From contig SVSO01000049.1 in NCBI GenBank assembly GCA_015064195.1, positions 1 to 15,466 of the forward strand: a DNA stretch of 15,466 nucleotides, written 5' to 3'. Under the pieces are notes generated by a model. The model made no database searches. It was not told where the DNA came from and saw only the letters and a program-made list of their open reading frames with translations. A program made the translations under genes and the position numbers. The DNA is from Oscillospiraceae bacterium. GTDB lineage: Bacteria; Bacillota_A; Clostridia; Oscillospirales; CAG-272. This document shows, piece after piece, positions 6,894-15,433 of the stretch; position 1 is the stretch's first letter, and each line of letters starts with the position of its first letter.

Positions 6894-8030
6894 ATGGACA
6901 ACAACACTATGCCCGAGCTGACCCTCACCCCCTTTGAAAATAAAACGGCAGAGATGCCCACGCCCGAAACCGCTCCCAAGCCCATCGAAGAATCCGCCCC
7001 CGAAATGGCTGTTGTCCTCACGCCGGAGGAGCAGCGCATGGTGGACGATTTCGCGGCGAAGATCGACATCACCGACCCCAACATCGTGCTCCAGTACGGC
7101 GCAGGCTCTCAGCAGAAGATCGCTAATTTCTCCGACACTGCCCTCTCCAACGTCAAGACCAAGGATCTCGGTGAGGTCGGCGAGATGATCACCGGTCTTG
7201 TGGGTGAGCTGCGGGAGTTTGATGCGGAAGAAAGCAAGGGCTTCCTCGGCTTCTTCAAAAAGCAGGGCAACAAGATCGAAGCGATGAAGGCAAAATACGA
7301 CAAGGTTGACGTGAATGTGGAGCGCATCGCTGAATCGCTGGAGCAGCATCAGGTGAGACTGATGAAGGATGTTGCCGTTCTCGATCAGCTGTACAATGTG
7401 AATCTGGCCAACTTCAAGGAGCTGTCCATGTACATCCTCGCCGGCAAGAAGAAGCTGGACGAAGTCCGCGCAAATGAGCTTCCCGCGCTCATCGAAAAGG
7501 CACAGCGGTCAAATCTGCCGGAAGATACGCAGGCCGCCAACGATATGGCCGCCATGTGTACCCGTTTTGAGAAGAAGATCCACGATCTGGAGCTGACCCG
7601 CGCGATCTCCATCCAGATGGCACCGCAGATCCGTCTCATTCAGAACAACGACACGGTCATGAGCGAGAAGATCCAGACCACCATCGTGAATACCATCCCC
7701 CTGTGGAAAAGCCAGATGGTCATCGCTCTGGGTCTTGCACACTCCGAGCAGGCACTCAAGGCACAGCAGCAGGTGACAGATCTGACAAACGAGCTGCTGA
7801 AGCGCAATGCGGAGGCACTCAAGGTTTCCACCATCGAGACAGCCAAGGCATCCGAGCGCGGCATCGTGGACATCGAAACCCTCAAGCAGACCAACGAAAC
7901 GCTCATCTCCACGCTGGACGAAGTGGTTCAGATCCAGAACGACGGCCGTGCAAAGCGCCGTGAAGCGGAGGCAGAGCTTGCGCGCATTGAAAATGAGCTG
8001 AAGAACAAGCTTCTGGAAATGCGCGGTTAA
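6894..8030 (+). CDS. telA: TelA-like toxic anion resistance family protein
   Basis: A member of the TelA/KlaA/YaaN family, linked in plasmids to tellurite resistance and in chromosomes to envelope or antimicrobial stress; no enzyme activity is known. After a variable acidic/proline-rich N-terminus (1-45), the conserved core starts with IVLQYGAGSQQKIANFSDTAL (64-84). It continues with KTKDLGEVGEMITGLV (89-104), GFLGFFKKQGNKIEAMKAKY (116-135), ERIAESLEQHQVRLMKDVAVLDQLY (143-167) and IPLWKSQMVIALGL (268-281). Residues 285-375 form a long charged helix likely to be a coiled coil. There is no signal peptide or membrane segment, so it is cytosolic. Length 378 is normal. The ribosome site AAAGGAG lies just upstream. 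It sits between the XpaC-like and LemA-like genes and is probably tied to the membrane through them. Confidence 0.93.
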   Translation: MDNNTMPELTLTPFENKTAEMPTPETAPKPIEESAPEMAVVLTPEEQRMVDDFAAKIDITDPNIVLQYGAGSQQKIANFSDTALSNVKTKDLGEVGEMITGLVGELREFDAEESKGFLGFFKKQGNKIEAMKAKYDKVDVNVERIAESLEQHQVRLMKDVAVLDQLYNVNLANFKELSMYILAGKKKLDEVRANELPALIEKAQRSNLPEDTQAANDMAAMCTRFEKKIHDLELTRAISIQMAPQIRLIQNNDTVMSEKIQTTIVNTIPLWKSQMVIALGLAHSEQALKAQQQVTDLTNELLKRNAEALKVSTIETAKASERGIVDIETLKQTNETLISTLDEVVQIQNDGRAKRREAEAELARIENELKNKLLEMRG

Positions 8031-8047
8031 TTGAACGGAGGATACCC

Positions 8048-8599
8048 GTGAAGCTGTTAAAAAAACGTCCCATCGCGATTCTCATCATGGTCGCCGCCAT
8101 GGTGCTGTCAGCCTTCATCGGAGGCGTACGGTCCCTCGCTGCGGAACGGAGCAGGATCGAGGAATCATTCTACGCCGCTGTCAGTGATGCAGGCGACTCC
8201 ATTCAGGGCGAGCTTGAATGGATCGCCAACACCGCAAGCCAGTTCAAGCTGATCGCCGGGCGGTATCTGGATGAGGATGATCCCTATCTCGCACAGCTGG
8301 ACGATCAGCGCCGTCAGCTGAGTGATGCAGAGACGGCAGGGGAAAAGCGGGAAGCGGTGAATGCCCTTTATTCCACCGTCACCGCGCTTTATGACGCCCT
8401 CGACCCGGCTGTGTACAAAATGAATTCCATCGACAAGAGCTATCGCACCAGCCTGTATGACGACATTTCCTCCGCCATGCAGCGCATTGAGGCGAATGCA
8501 TACAACGCCGAAGCCAGCGAATTCAACGCATTGCTGGACGATTTTATTCCCCGCATCATCGCATCGCTCGCCGGCATCCAGCCGCTGGAGCTGTTTTGA
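8048..8599 (+). CDS. membrane-anchored LemA-like protein
   Basis: A short protein with a single N-terminal hydrophobic segment (about 7-27, after MKLLKKR) that acts as an anchor or uncleaved signal. The remainder is a helical extracytoplasmic or cytoplasmic-facing domain. The C-terminus, YNAEASEFNALLDDFIPRII followed by ASLAGIQPLELF, resembles the LemA ending (VRDYN...FP...IA...GF.P..F), and the earlier helices (IQGELEWIANTASQF, NALYSTVTALYDAL) fit its four-helix bundle. The NPIxNL motif of classical LemA is not evident, so it is a divergent relative. The start is GTG at 8048, with GGAGGA at 8037-8042. It lies 17 bp after the TelA-like gene and ends 5 bp before a strong terminator, so it is the last gene of the operon. 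The function is unknown; a role in envelope stress with TelA is inferred from co-transcription. Confidence 0.7.
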   Translation: MKLLKKRPIAILIMVAAMVLSAFIGGVRSLAAERSRIEESFYAAVSDAGDSIQGELEWIANTASQFKLIAGRYLDEDDPYLAQLDDQRRQLSDAETAGEKREAVNALYSTVTALYDALDPAVYKMNSIDKSYRTSLYDDISSAMQRIEANAYNAEASEFNALLDDFIPRIIASLAGIQPLELF

Positions 8600-8604
8600 A
8601 TAGC

Positions 8605-8647
8605 AAAAAAGAGGTGCTGCACTTCATTTGTGCAGCACCTCTTTTTT
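8605..8647. terminator. strong two-way intrinsic terminator
   Basis: An 18-bp perfect stem (8605-8622 with 8630-8647) encloses a 7-base loop. The stem starts with six A and ends with six T, so it works in both directions. It ends the xpaC operon on the plus strand and the nucleotidyltransferase gene (stop at 8658) on the minus strand. Confidence 0.95.
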
Positions 8648-8657
8648 GGATCGCTGT

Positions 8658-9311
8658 TTATTCTTTTATCCGGCTTCCGCTCCATGCAAATAAAATCTCT
8701 GACATTTCGTCAAACCGAACCCTTCCGCCCTGCTTCAGCTCCATATAAATTTCAACAATGCGTCGATCACCGGCATCGACCATCTCCGCCAGCTCCTTCT
8801 GACGGGACACATACTGCCCCGTTTTCCGATAACAGATCGCCTGCACCGCAAAAGATGCGGATTTATATAAGCTTTTCAGAATGTCTTCGCTCTTTTCATA
8901 CAGCATATTATGCACACATCCGTGATAGAGATTGCACACACCGATCCGGATGGCCCGTTCAACCGCATCGGTGTCAAGTAATCCCCGAAGGTCGTCCAGA
9001 TTGCCTTTAAGCGGCTTTGTATCATAATAAAACTGGAACAGATCGGACGGCTCCCAATGCAGAAGCTCATCTTTTCCCGAAAGGAACCCGCAGATCAGCT
9101 CCCGATGGGGCAGTGTATCCAGCATTTTTCGGTATGCGGCAATATCCGTAGCGGAAAGTGTGTCCAGAATCACGACCATATCAATATCGCTGGTGTCGGA
9201 TGCTTCTCCGCGTCCATAGCTTCCCTGCAGGCCGATGAACAGAACGCGCTCGCCAAAGCACGCCGTTACCGCATCCACAAACTGTTTCACCCAAACAGAA
9301 ATATCGATCAT
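8658..9311 (-). CDS. nucleotidyltransferase domain protein (pol-beta superfamily)
   Basis: The N-terminal part is a nucleotidyltransferase fold: GLQGSYGRGEASDTSDIDMV has the glycine-serine motif (Gly30-Ser31) and the metal-binding pair Asp42-x-Asp44. A third carboxylate may be Glu71. The C-terminal part (about 112-193) is helical and resembles the helper domains fused to aminoglycoside adenylyltransferase-like and HEPN-associated proteins, but no clean HEPN catalytic motif (Rx4-6H) is seen. Length is 217. The substrate cannot be named; small-molecule (antibiotic-like) or protein nucleotidylation are both possible. AGGAGG at 9318-9323 supports the start. No promoter was seen in the 74 bp between it and serA, so it may be expressed by read-through from serCA, though a shared role with serine synthesis is unlikely. 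Confidence 0.8.
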   Translation of the reverse strand: MIDISVWVKQFVDAVTACFGERVLFIGLQGSYGRGEASDTSDIDMVVILDTLSATDIAAYRKMLDTLPHRELICGFLSGKDELLHWEPSDLFQFYYDTKPLKGNLDDLRGLLDTDAVERAIRIGVCNLYHGCVHNMLYEKSEDILKSLYKSASFAVQAICYRKTGQYVSRQKELAEMVDAGDRRIVEIYMELKQGGRVRFDEMSEILFAWSGSRIKE

Positions 9312-9336
9312 AACGCTCCTCCTTCATGAGACAAGT

Positions 9337-9380
9337 GCAGGCACATCCGACCGAAGCCGATGTGCCTGCTTTTCTTTTTT
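9337..9380 (+). terminator. hairpin with plus-strand T-tract, between serA and the nucleotidyltransferase gene
   Basis: GCAGGCACATC (9337-9347) pairs with 9359-9369 across an 11-base loop. The T-tract TTTTCTTTTTT (9370-9380) follows on the plus strand. On the minus strand, the direction of both flanking genes, the stem is followed by ACTTGTC with no T-run. It therefore looks like a terminator for antisense transcription and at best a weak one for serA. Confidence 0.7.
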
Positions 9381-9385
9381 GCTGA

Positions 9386-10564
9386 TTACTTGATTACGTT
9401 TACCTTGATGATGCCGTCGATTGCGCTGATCTTCTCGACAACGACTGCGGGAAGCTCGCCGGTGATCTCGACGATGGTGTATGCGTAATCCTTCTTGGAG
9501 CGGTTCGCCATATTCTCGATGTTGATGCCCTCTGCGGAAACCGCGGTGGTGATCTGCGAGATGATATTGGGAATGTTCTTGTGGAGCACGCAGATGCGGA
9601 CGTCGCCGTTATGCGGCATGGATACATCCGGATAGTTGACAGAGTTGACGATGTTGCCAAGCTCCAGATACTCGCGCAGCTGCTTTGCCGCCATCACTGC
9701 GCAGTTGTCCTCGCTCTCCTCGGTGGATGCGCCCAGATGCGGGATGGCGATCACGCCGTCCATGCCTGCGGTACGTGCATTCGGGAAGTCGGTGACATAG
9801 CGGCGAACCTTGCCGGACTTGAGTGCGGCTTCCATATCGTCATCGTTGACAAGAGCATCGCGTGCGAAGTTGAGGATGATCACGCCGTCCTTCATCATCG
9901 CGATGGTGTCCTTGTTGATCATATACTTGGTGGAAACTGCGGGATCGGGATTGTCGATCAGCGGAACATGGATGGAGATGATGTCCGCGTTCTTGAAGAT
10001 ATCCTCGCGGGTGTTCACCTTATGAACGGCGCGGGACAGGTTCCATGCAGCCTCAACGGAGATGTAGGGGTCGCATCCGAGAACGTCCATGCCGAGGTGG
10101 GTTGCGGCGTTGGCAAGCGGGCCGCCGATTGCGCCGAGACCGATGATACCGAGGGTCTTGCCCTTGATCTCCGTGCCTGCGAACTTGGACTTTTCCTTTT
10201 CAACCAGCTTTGCCACGTTGGGATCATCCTTCACGGACTTCACCCAGTTGATACCGCCTACGATATCGCGGCAAGCGAGAAGCATACCGCAGAGAGCGGC
10301 TTCCTTAACGCCGTTTGCATTGGCGCCGGGGGTATTGAATACCACGATACCCTCCTCTGCGCACTTGTCGAGGGGAATGTTGTTGACACCCGCACCGGCT
10401 CTTGCGATAGCCTTCAGGTTGTCGCCGAACTCCATGTCATGCATGACAGCGGAGCGCACCATAATGGCATCGGGATTTTCGATATTCTCGGCAACCGCAT
10501 AATTCTCATCGAAAATGTCGGTGCCGCACTTTGCGATCTTATTGAGAAGCTGTACGTTTTTCAT
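9386..10564 (-). CDS. serA: D-3-phosphoglycerate dehydrogenase with C-terminal ACT domain
   Basis: Oxidises 3-phosphoglycerate to 3-phosphohydroxypyruvate with NAD+, the entry step of serine synthesis. Residues 1-97 form the first half of the substrate domain (RSAVMHD, ARAGAGVNNIPLD, VFNTPGANANGVKE). The NAD-binding Rossmann fold has GLGAIG at 142-147 with Asp165 after the second strand. Arg235 (NFARDALV) and His276 (IPHLGAS) are the catalytic pair. No glutamate lies at the usual spot between them: the region reads VTDFPNAR (257-264), with Asp259 the nearest acid. Residues 321-392 are an ACT domain (VRICVLHKNIPNIISQI), usually a serine sensor. The 392-aa length fits the short-plus-ACT type common in Clostridia. 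It follows serC by 13 bp, with its ribosome site GAGGT against the serC stop codon. A related 2-hydroxyacid dehydrogenase is excluded by the serC context. Confidence 0.95.
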   Translation of the reverse strand: MKNVQLLNKIAKCGTDIFDENYAVAENIENPDAIMVRSAVMHDMEFGDNLKAIARAGAGVNNIPLDKCAEEGIVVFNTPGANANGVKEAALCGMLLACRDIVGGINWVKSVKDDPNVAKLVEKEKSKFAGTEIKGKTLGIIGLGAIGGPLANAATHLGMDVLGCDPYISVEAAWNLSRAVHKVNTREDIFKNADIISIHVPLIDNPDPAVSTKYMINKDTIAMMKDGVIILNFARDALVNDDDMEAALKSGKVRRYVTDFPNARTAGMDGVIAIPHLGASTEESEDNCAVMAAKQLREYLELGNIVNSVNYPDVSMPHNGDVRICVLHKNIPNIISQITTAVSAEGINIENMANRSKKDYAYTIVEITGELPAVVVEKISAIDGIIKVNVIK

Positions 10565-10577
10565 GGTATATTACCTC

Positions 10578-11663
10578 TTATGCTTTCGGATTTTCAGCTG
10601 CGAACTTCTTCATGAAGGCAACCAGAGCTTCAACGCCCTCGTAAGGCATTGCGTTGTAGATGGAAGCGCGCATACCGCCGACAGAGCGATGGCCCTTCAG
10701 GTTCATAAGGCCGGCCTTTTCTGCTTCCTTCGGGAACTTCTTATCAAGCTCCTCAACGCCGGTTACGAAGGTCACGTTCATCATGGAACGGCATTCCTTC
10801 TTGACGGGAGCGATGTAGTAATCCTGAGAATCGAGGTAATCATACAGGAGATTTGCCTTCTTCTCGTTCATTTCCTTCATCTTCTCAAGGCCGCCGATGG
10901 AAAGGATCCATTCATAAACGAGGCCAGCCATGTAGATGGAGTAGCAGGGAGGCGTGTTATACATGGAGTCGTTGTCAGCCATGAGCTTCCAGTCCAGCAT
11001 GGAGGGAGTCTCGGGGCGTGCATTGCCCAGCAGATCCTCGCGGACGATCACAACGGTCAGACCAGCGGGAGCCATGTTCTTCTGTGCGCCTGCGTAGATC
11101 ACGTCGAACTTGGTCACATCAACCGGCTCGGAGATGATGCAGGAGGACATATCGGCAACCAGCGGAACATCACCGGTGTCGGGAATGTAATGGAACTTGG
11201 TGCCGTAGATGGTGTTGTTGAAGCAGATGTGTACGAAATCTGCGTCAGCGCGGAAATCTTCACGGGTGGTCTCGGGGATGTAGGTGAAGTTGTCAGCCTT
11301 GGAAGATGCCACGATCTTCGCATCGCCGTACTTTTCGCCTTCCTTCTGCGCCTTGCCGGAGAACTGGCCGGATACGATGTAGTCAGCCTTGCCGGTCTTC
11401 ATCAGGTTCAGCGGAACAGCCGCGAACTGAGTGGAAGCACCACCCTGCAGGAACAGCACCTTGTAGTTGTCCGGGATGTTCATGACCTTGCGCAGATCTG
11501 CCTCAGCCTTCTGGATGATGGCTTCGTAAGCGGGAGAGCGATGGCTCATCTCCATAACGGACATACCAGCCTCGCCGTAATTCACCAGCTCAGCGGCAGC
11601 CTTTTCCAGCACCGGCAGCGGGAGCATAGAAGGACCCGCGGAGAAATTGTAAACTCTTTCCAT
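10578..11663 (-). CDS. serC: phosphoserine aminotransferase
   Basis: A PLP enzyme that converts 3-phosphohydroxypyruvate and glutamate to O-phospho-L-serine. The class-V aminotransferase fold begins at residue 3 with RVYNFSAGPSMLP. The cofactor phosphate is bound by GGAST (74-78), Asp171 (VADMSS) contacts the pyridine ring, and the Schiff-base lysine is Lys195 in YAGAQKNMAPAG. The substrate-binding GHRSVGGMRASIYNAMP follows at 324-340. Length 361 is normal for the family. The start has GGAGG (11671-11675) seven bases upstream and a consensus promoter beyond. It is first in the serC-serA operon. The phosphatase serB is not in the window. The enzyme may also serve pyridoxine synthesis, as in some bacteria, but nothing here points to it. 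Confidence 0.97.
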   Translation of the reverse strand: MERVYNFSAGPSMLPLPVLEKAAAELVNYGEAGMSVMEMSHRSPAYEAIIQKAEADLRKVMNIPDNYKVLFLQGGASTQFAAVPLNLMKTGKADYIVSGQFSGKAQKEGEKYGDAKIVASSKADNFTYIPETTREDFRADADFVHICFNNTIYGTKFHYIPDTGDVPLVADMSSCIISEPVDVTKFDVIYAGAQKNMAPAGLTVVIVREDLLGNARPETPSMLDWKLMADNDSMYNTPPCYSIYMAGLVYEWILSIGGLEKMKEMNEKKANLLYDYLDSQDYYIAPVKKECRSMMNVTFVTGVEELDKKFPKEAEKAGLMNLKGHRSVGGMRASIYNAMPYEGVEALVAFMKKFAAENPKA

Positions 11664-11670
11664 AATAAAA

Positions 11671-11675
11671 CCTCC
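11671..11675 (-). promoter_or_regulatory. ribosome binding site of serC
   Basis: GGAGG on the minus strand, seven bases before the ATG at 11663, fixes the start codon. Confidence 0.85.
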
Positions 11676-11734
11676 AAAATTATCCCCACAGAAATATCAA
11701 CCTGTAGTGGATTTGTATTTTTTTATTATCATAT

Positions 11735-11763
11735 ATTATAAACTATTAATCGAATTCTGTCAA
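11735..11763 (-). promoter_or_regulatory. consensus sigma-A promoter of the serCA operon
   Basis: On the minus strand TTGACA (11763-11758) and TATAAT (11740-11735) are both perfect hexamers with the ideal 17-bp spacing. A leader of about 65 nt follows. It is too short for a T-box and shows only a small bulged hairpin, so no RNA-level control is evident. A second TTGACT sits 7 bp further upstream. Confidence 0.92.
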
Positions 11764-11826
11764 TAGTCAATCTGCTGTTTTTTGAGCTTGTCCGGGATAA
11801 ATTCTTATACAGCCGCCAAATTCAGC

Positions 11827-11863
11827 CAAAATCCCGCATTCTCCGGGTCAGAGAATGCGGGAT
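11827..11863 (-). terminator. intrinsic terminator of the rpoBC operon
   Basis: A 13-bp perfect stem pairs 11851-11863 with 11831-11843 around a 7-base loop, beginning 10 bp after the rpoC stop. On the minus strand it runs into TTTT followed by GG, a short T-tract, so some read-through into serCA is possible. The rest of the 209-bp gap between rpoC and serC contains only the serC promoter and leader. Confidence 0.8.
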
Positions 11864-11872
11864 AATACGGCG

Positions 11873-14800
11873 TTAGTCAGCAATGATAGCGGGCTGCTCC
11901 TCGTCCTTGGCAACCTCAATGTTGCGGTAGCACTCCATGCCGGTGCCGGCAGGGATAAGCTTACCGATAATGACGTTCTCCTTCAGACCGAGCAGATTGT
12001 CAACCTTACCCTTGATGGCCGCCTCGGTAAGAACCTTGGTGGTTTCCTGGAAGGATGCGGCAGACAGGAACGAATCCGTCAGCAGTGCCGCCTTGGTGAT
12101 ACCGAGCAGCACCGGTGCGCCGACTGCAAGGCGGAGTGTAACCTCGCCGGCATCGATGCGCTCCTGAACCGCAGCGTTCTCGCGCTCGAACTCCAGCAGA
12201 TCCACAACAGAGCCTGCCAGCAGCGTGGTGTCGCCGGCATCCTCGATGCGGGTCTTGCGGGTCATCTGACGTGCGATGACTTCGATGTGCTTATCGTTTA
12301 CTTCAACGGACTGCAGGCGGTAAACCTTCTGAACCTCGCGGATGATATAGTCATACACGGCATCCAGACCGTTGATGCGGAGGATATCGGTGGGGCAGAT
12401 GGAGCCTTCGGTAAGCGGCTGACCGGCTGCAACTTCCTGTCCATCCTCGATGATGATGCGGACACCGAAGGGAATCTGATATGCCAGATCCTCGGTCTCG
12501 CCGCCTGCGGAAACCGTGATGGTGCGCAGACGCTTGTTCTCGGTGATGCGGGCAACGCCGGCCACTTCCGCAACGATGGCGGTTTTCTTCGGTCTGCGTG
12601 CCTCGAACAGCTCCTCGACTCGGGGAAGACCCTGCGTAATATCCGCGCCCGCAACACCGCCGGTGTGGAAGGTACGCATGGTAAGCTGAGTACCCGGCTC
12701 ACCGATGGACTGAGCTGCGATGATACCGACAGCCTCGCCTACGTTGACGGGATTGGAGGAAGCAAGGTCAGCACCGTAGCAGTGAGAGCATACGCCGTGC
12801 TTTGCCTTGCACTCGAGGATAGTGCGGATGAGAACCTTTTCGATGCCGGCTTCCACGATTGCGTCAGCGGCCTCGTCGGTGATCATGGTATTGTCTGCGG
12901 CGAGAACGACGCCGGTCTCGGGATGAACCACATCGCCGATGACGAAGCGGCCGATGAGACGGTCCTTCAGCGGTTCGATGACCTCGTTGCCGTCCACGAT
13001 CTTGGATACCCAGATACCGTGGCGTGTGCCGCAGTCCTGCTCGCGGACGATGACATCCTGCGAAACGTCAACCAGACGGCGGGTCAGATATCCGGAGTCA
13101 GCGGTCTTCAGTGCGGTATCAGACAGGGACTTACGCGCACCGCGGGCTGCGACGAAATACTCCAGAATATTCAGGCCCTCACGGAAGTTGGACTTGATCG
13201 GCATTTCCATGGTCTTACCGTTGGTAGCGAACATCAGGCCTCGCATACCTGCCAGCTGACGCATCTGCGTCAAGTTACCGCGGGCACCGGAGTCGGACAT
13301 CATCTTGATCGGGTTGTAGCGGTCGAACTTGGCCTGCAGTGCATCGACCACATCCTTAGTCGCCTGATCCCAGATCTTAATGACGCTGTTGTAGCGCTCA
13401 TCCTCGGAGAGACGGCCGCGCTGGAAGTGCTTCATGATGTTGAGGACTTCCTTCTCGGCATCTGCAACGATGGTATACTTTTCCGGCGGGATGGTCATAT
13501 CCGCAACGGAAATGGACAGCGAAGACTTGGTGGAATACTTAAAGCCCATCGCCTTGATGGAGTCAAGCACCTGCGCGGTGACGGAAACACCGTGCTTCTT
13601 GATGCAGCGGTCAATAATCTTACCGAGATCCTTCTTCTTGGTCGGGAATGCGATTTCCAGATCCAGCAGATGGGCGGGATCGCTTCTGTCAACAAAGCCA
13701 AGGTCCTGCGGGATCTCGCGGTTGAAGATGAGACGGCCGAGGGTTGCATCGATGATGCCGGTATGCTCAACACCGTCGATCTCGCGGGTCACGCGAACCT
13801 TGATGGCGGCATGAATACCGAGCAGGTGGTTTTCGTAAGCCATGACCGCTTCGTTGAAGTCACGGAAGACGTGGCCTTCACCGGGCTCACCGGCACGGTC
13901 GATGGTGAGATAGTAGGAGCCGAGGATCATGTCCTGAGACGGAACGGTTACGGAACGTCCGTCAGCCGGCTTTAAGAGGTTATTGGCGGACAGCATGAGG
14001 AAGCGTGCCTCTGCCTGCGCCTCTGCGGAAAGCGGTACGTGAACCGGCATCTGGTCGCCGTCGAAGTCGGCGTTGAATGCGGTACAAACCAGCGGATGGA
14101 GCTTGATGGCACGACCTTCAACGAGGATCGGCTCAAACGCCTGAATGGACAGTCTGTGCAGAGTCGGCGCACGGTTGAGCAGAACGGGATGTTCCTTGAT
14201 GACATTCTCCAGTGCGTCCCAAACTGCTACGTCAACCTTCTCGACCTTCTTCTTGGCATCCTTGATGTTGGTCGCCTTCTGTGTCTCAACGAGACGCTTC
14301 ATGACGAAGGGCTTGAACAGCTCCAGCGCCATTTCCTTGGGCAGACCGCACTGATAGATCTTGAGATCCGGGCCGACAACGATAACCGAACGGCCGGAGT
14401 AGTCAACACGCTTACCCAGCAGGTTCTGACGGAAGCGTCCCTGCTTACCGCGGAGCATCTCGGAGAGCGACTTGAGCGGACGGTTGTTCGGGCCGGTGAC
14501 GGGCTTGCCGCGGCGGCCGTTATCGATGAGCGCGTCCACAGCTTCCTGCAGCATACGCTTCTCGTTGCGGATGATGATGTCCGGTGCGGACAGCTCCATC
14601 AGGCGCGCCAGACGGTTGTTTCTGTTGATGACGCGGCGATAGAGATCGTTCAGGTCGGAGGATGCAAAGCGTCCGCCGTCCAGCTGAACCATGGCGCGGA
14701 TATCCGGCGGAATGACCGGAACCACGTCGAGGATCATCCACTCGGGCTTGTTGCCGGATTTGCGGAAGGCTTCCACAACCTCAAGACGCTTGATGATGCG

Positions 14801-15412
14801 GATCTTCTTCTGGCCGGAAGCGGTTTCTAACTCAGCGTGGAGGCTCTGGGAGAGCGCGTTGATGTCGATCTCCGCCAGCAGCTCCTTGACTGCCTCAGCA
14901 CCCATGCCTACCTTGAAGGCATCGCGGCCGTACTTTTCGATATTTTCCTGATACTCACGCTCATTGAGCAGCTGCATCTTCACAAGCTCGGTTGCGCCGG
15001 GATCGATGACGATGTAGCTTGCGAAATAGAGCACCTTTTCCAGCAGTCTGGGGGTGATGTCGAGCAGCAGACCCATTCTGGAGGGAATCGCACGGAAATA
15101 CCAGATGTGGGATACAGGAGCGGCCAGCTCGATATGACCCATTCTCTCGCGGCGCACCTTCTTGGTGGTGACTTCAACGCCGCACTTTTCGCAGATTTTG
15201 CCCTTATGACGCACGCGCTTGTACTTACCACAGAGGCACTCCCAGTCCTTGGTCGGGCCAAAGATGCGCTCGCAGAATAAGCCCTCGCGCTCAGCCTTTA
15301 ATGTTCTGTAGTTGATGGTCTCGGGGCGCTTGACTTCGCCGTAAGACCAGCTTCTGATCATCTCGGGAGAAGCAAGACCGATTTTAATTGAATCAAATAC
15401 GTTTCGTTCCAT
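11873..15412 (-). CDS. rpoC: DNA-directed RNA polymerase beta' subunit
   Basis: The catalytic large subunit of RNA polymerase, complete at 1,179 residues, close to other Firmicutes. The N-terminal zinc site uses Cys59, Cys61, Cys74 and Cys77. The clamp and lid follow ([20 protein letters not shown], 325-344). The catalytic magnesium is held by NADFDGDQ at 447-454 (Asp449, Asp451, Asp453). The bridge helix lies near 743-775 ([20 protein letters not shown]). The second zinc site is Cys794, Cys868, Cys875 and Cys878. The trigger loop ([33 protein letters not shown], 911-943) lacks the large SI3 insertion of Proteobacteria. The start follows GGAG and AAGGA at 15421-15429. It lies 21 bp after the rpoB stop codon and is ended by a hairpin terminator. 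Confidence 0.99.
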   Translation of the reverse strand: MERNVFDSIKIGLASPEMIRSWSYGEVKRPETINYRTLKAEREGLFCERIFGPTKDWECLCGKYKRVRHKGKICEKCGVEVTTKKVRRERMGHIELAAPVSHIWYFRAIPSRMGLLLDITPRLLEKVLYFASYIVIDPGATELVKMQLLNEREYQENIEKYGRDAFKVGMGAEAVKELLAEIDINALSQSLHAELETASGQKKIRIIKRLEVVEAFRKSGNKPEWMILDVVPVIPPDIRAMVQLDGGRFASSDLNDLYRRVINRNNRLARLMELSAPDIIIRNEKRMLQEAVDALIDNGRRGKPVTGPNNRPLKSLSEMLRGKQGRFRQNLLGKRVDYSGRSVIVVGPDLKIYQCGLPKEMALELFKPFVMKRLVETQKATNIKDAKKKVEKVDVAVWDALENVIKEHPVLLNRAPTLHRLSIQAFEPILVEGRAIKLHPLVCTAFNADFDGDQMPVHVPLSAEAQAEARFLMLSANNLLKPADGRSVTVPSQDMILGSYYLTIDRAGEPGEGHVFRDFNEAVMAYENHLLGIHAAIKVRVTREIDGVEHTGIIDATLGRLIFNREIPQDLGFVDRSDPAHLLDLEIAFPTKKKDLGKIIDRCIKKHGVSVTAQVLDSIKAMGFKYSTKSSLSISVADMTIPPEKYTIVADAEKEVLNIMKHFQRGRLSEDERYNSVIKIWDQATKDVVDALQAKFDRYNPIKMMSDSGARGNLTQMRQLAGMRGLMFATNGKTMEMPIKSNFREGLNILEYFVAARGARKSLSDTALKTADSGYLTRRLVDVSQDVIVREQDCGTRHGIWVSKIVDGNEVIEPLKDRLIGRFVIGDVVHPETGVVLAADNTMITDEAADAIVEAGIEKVLIRTILECKAKHGVCSHCYGADLASSNPVNVGEAVGIIAAQSIGEPGTQLTMRTFHTGGVAGADITQGLPRVEELFEARRPKKTAIVAEVAGVARITENKRLRTITVSAGGETEDLAYQIPFGVRIIIEDGQEVAAGQPLTEGSICPTDILRINGLDAVYDYIIREVQKVYRLQSVEVNDKHIEVIARQMTRKTRIEDAGDTTLLAGSVVDLLEFERENAAVQERIDAGEVTLRLAVGAPVLLGITKAALLTDSFLSAASFQETTKVLTEAAIKGKVDNLLGLKENVIIGKLIPAGTGMECYRNIEVAKDEEQPAIIAD

Positions 15413-15433
15413 TAATGATTTCCTTCTCCAATC

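Noticed and set aside
9581..10615. 344-codon open frame on the plus strand
   Set aside because: It is antisense to serA; no ribosome site and no recognisable family.
11664..11734. Possible T-box or other riboswitch upstream of serC
   Set aside because: The leader is only about 65 nt and shows a single bulged hairpin; no T-box core or known riboswitch core is visible.
11855..13975. 706-codon open frame on the plus strand
   Set aside because: It is antisense to rpoC, has no ribosome site or recognisable domain, and the composition is what the reverse strand of a highly biased gene gives.
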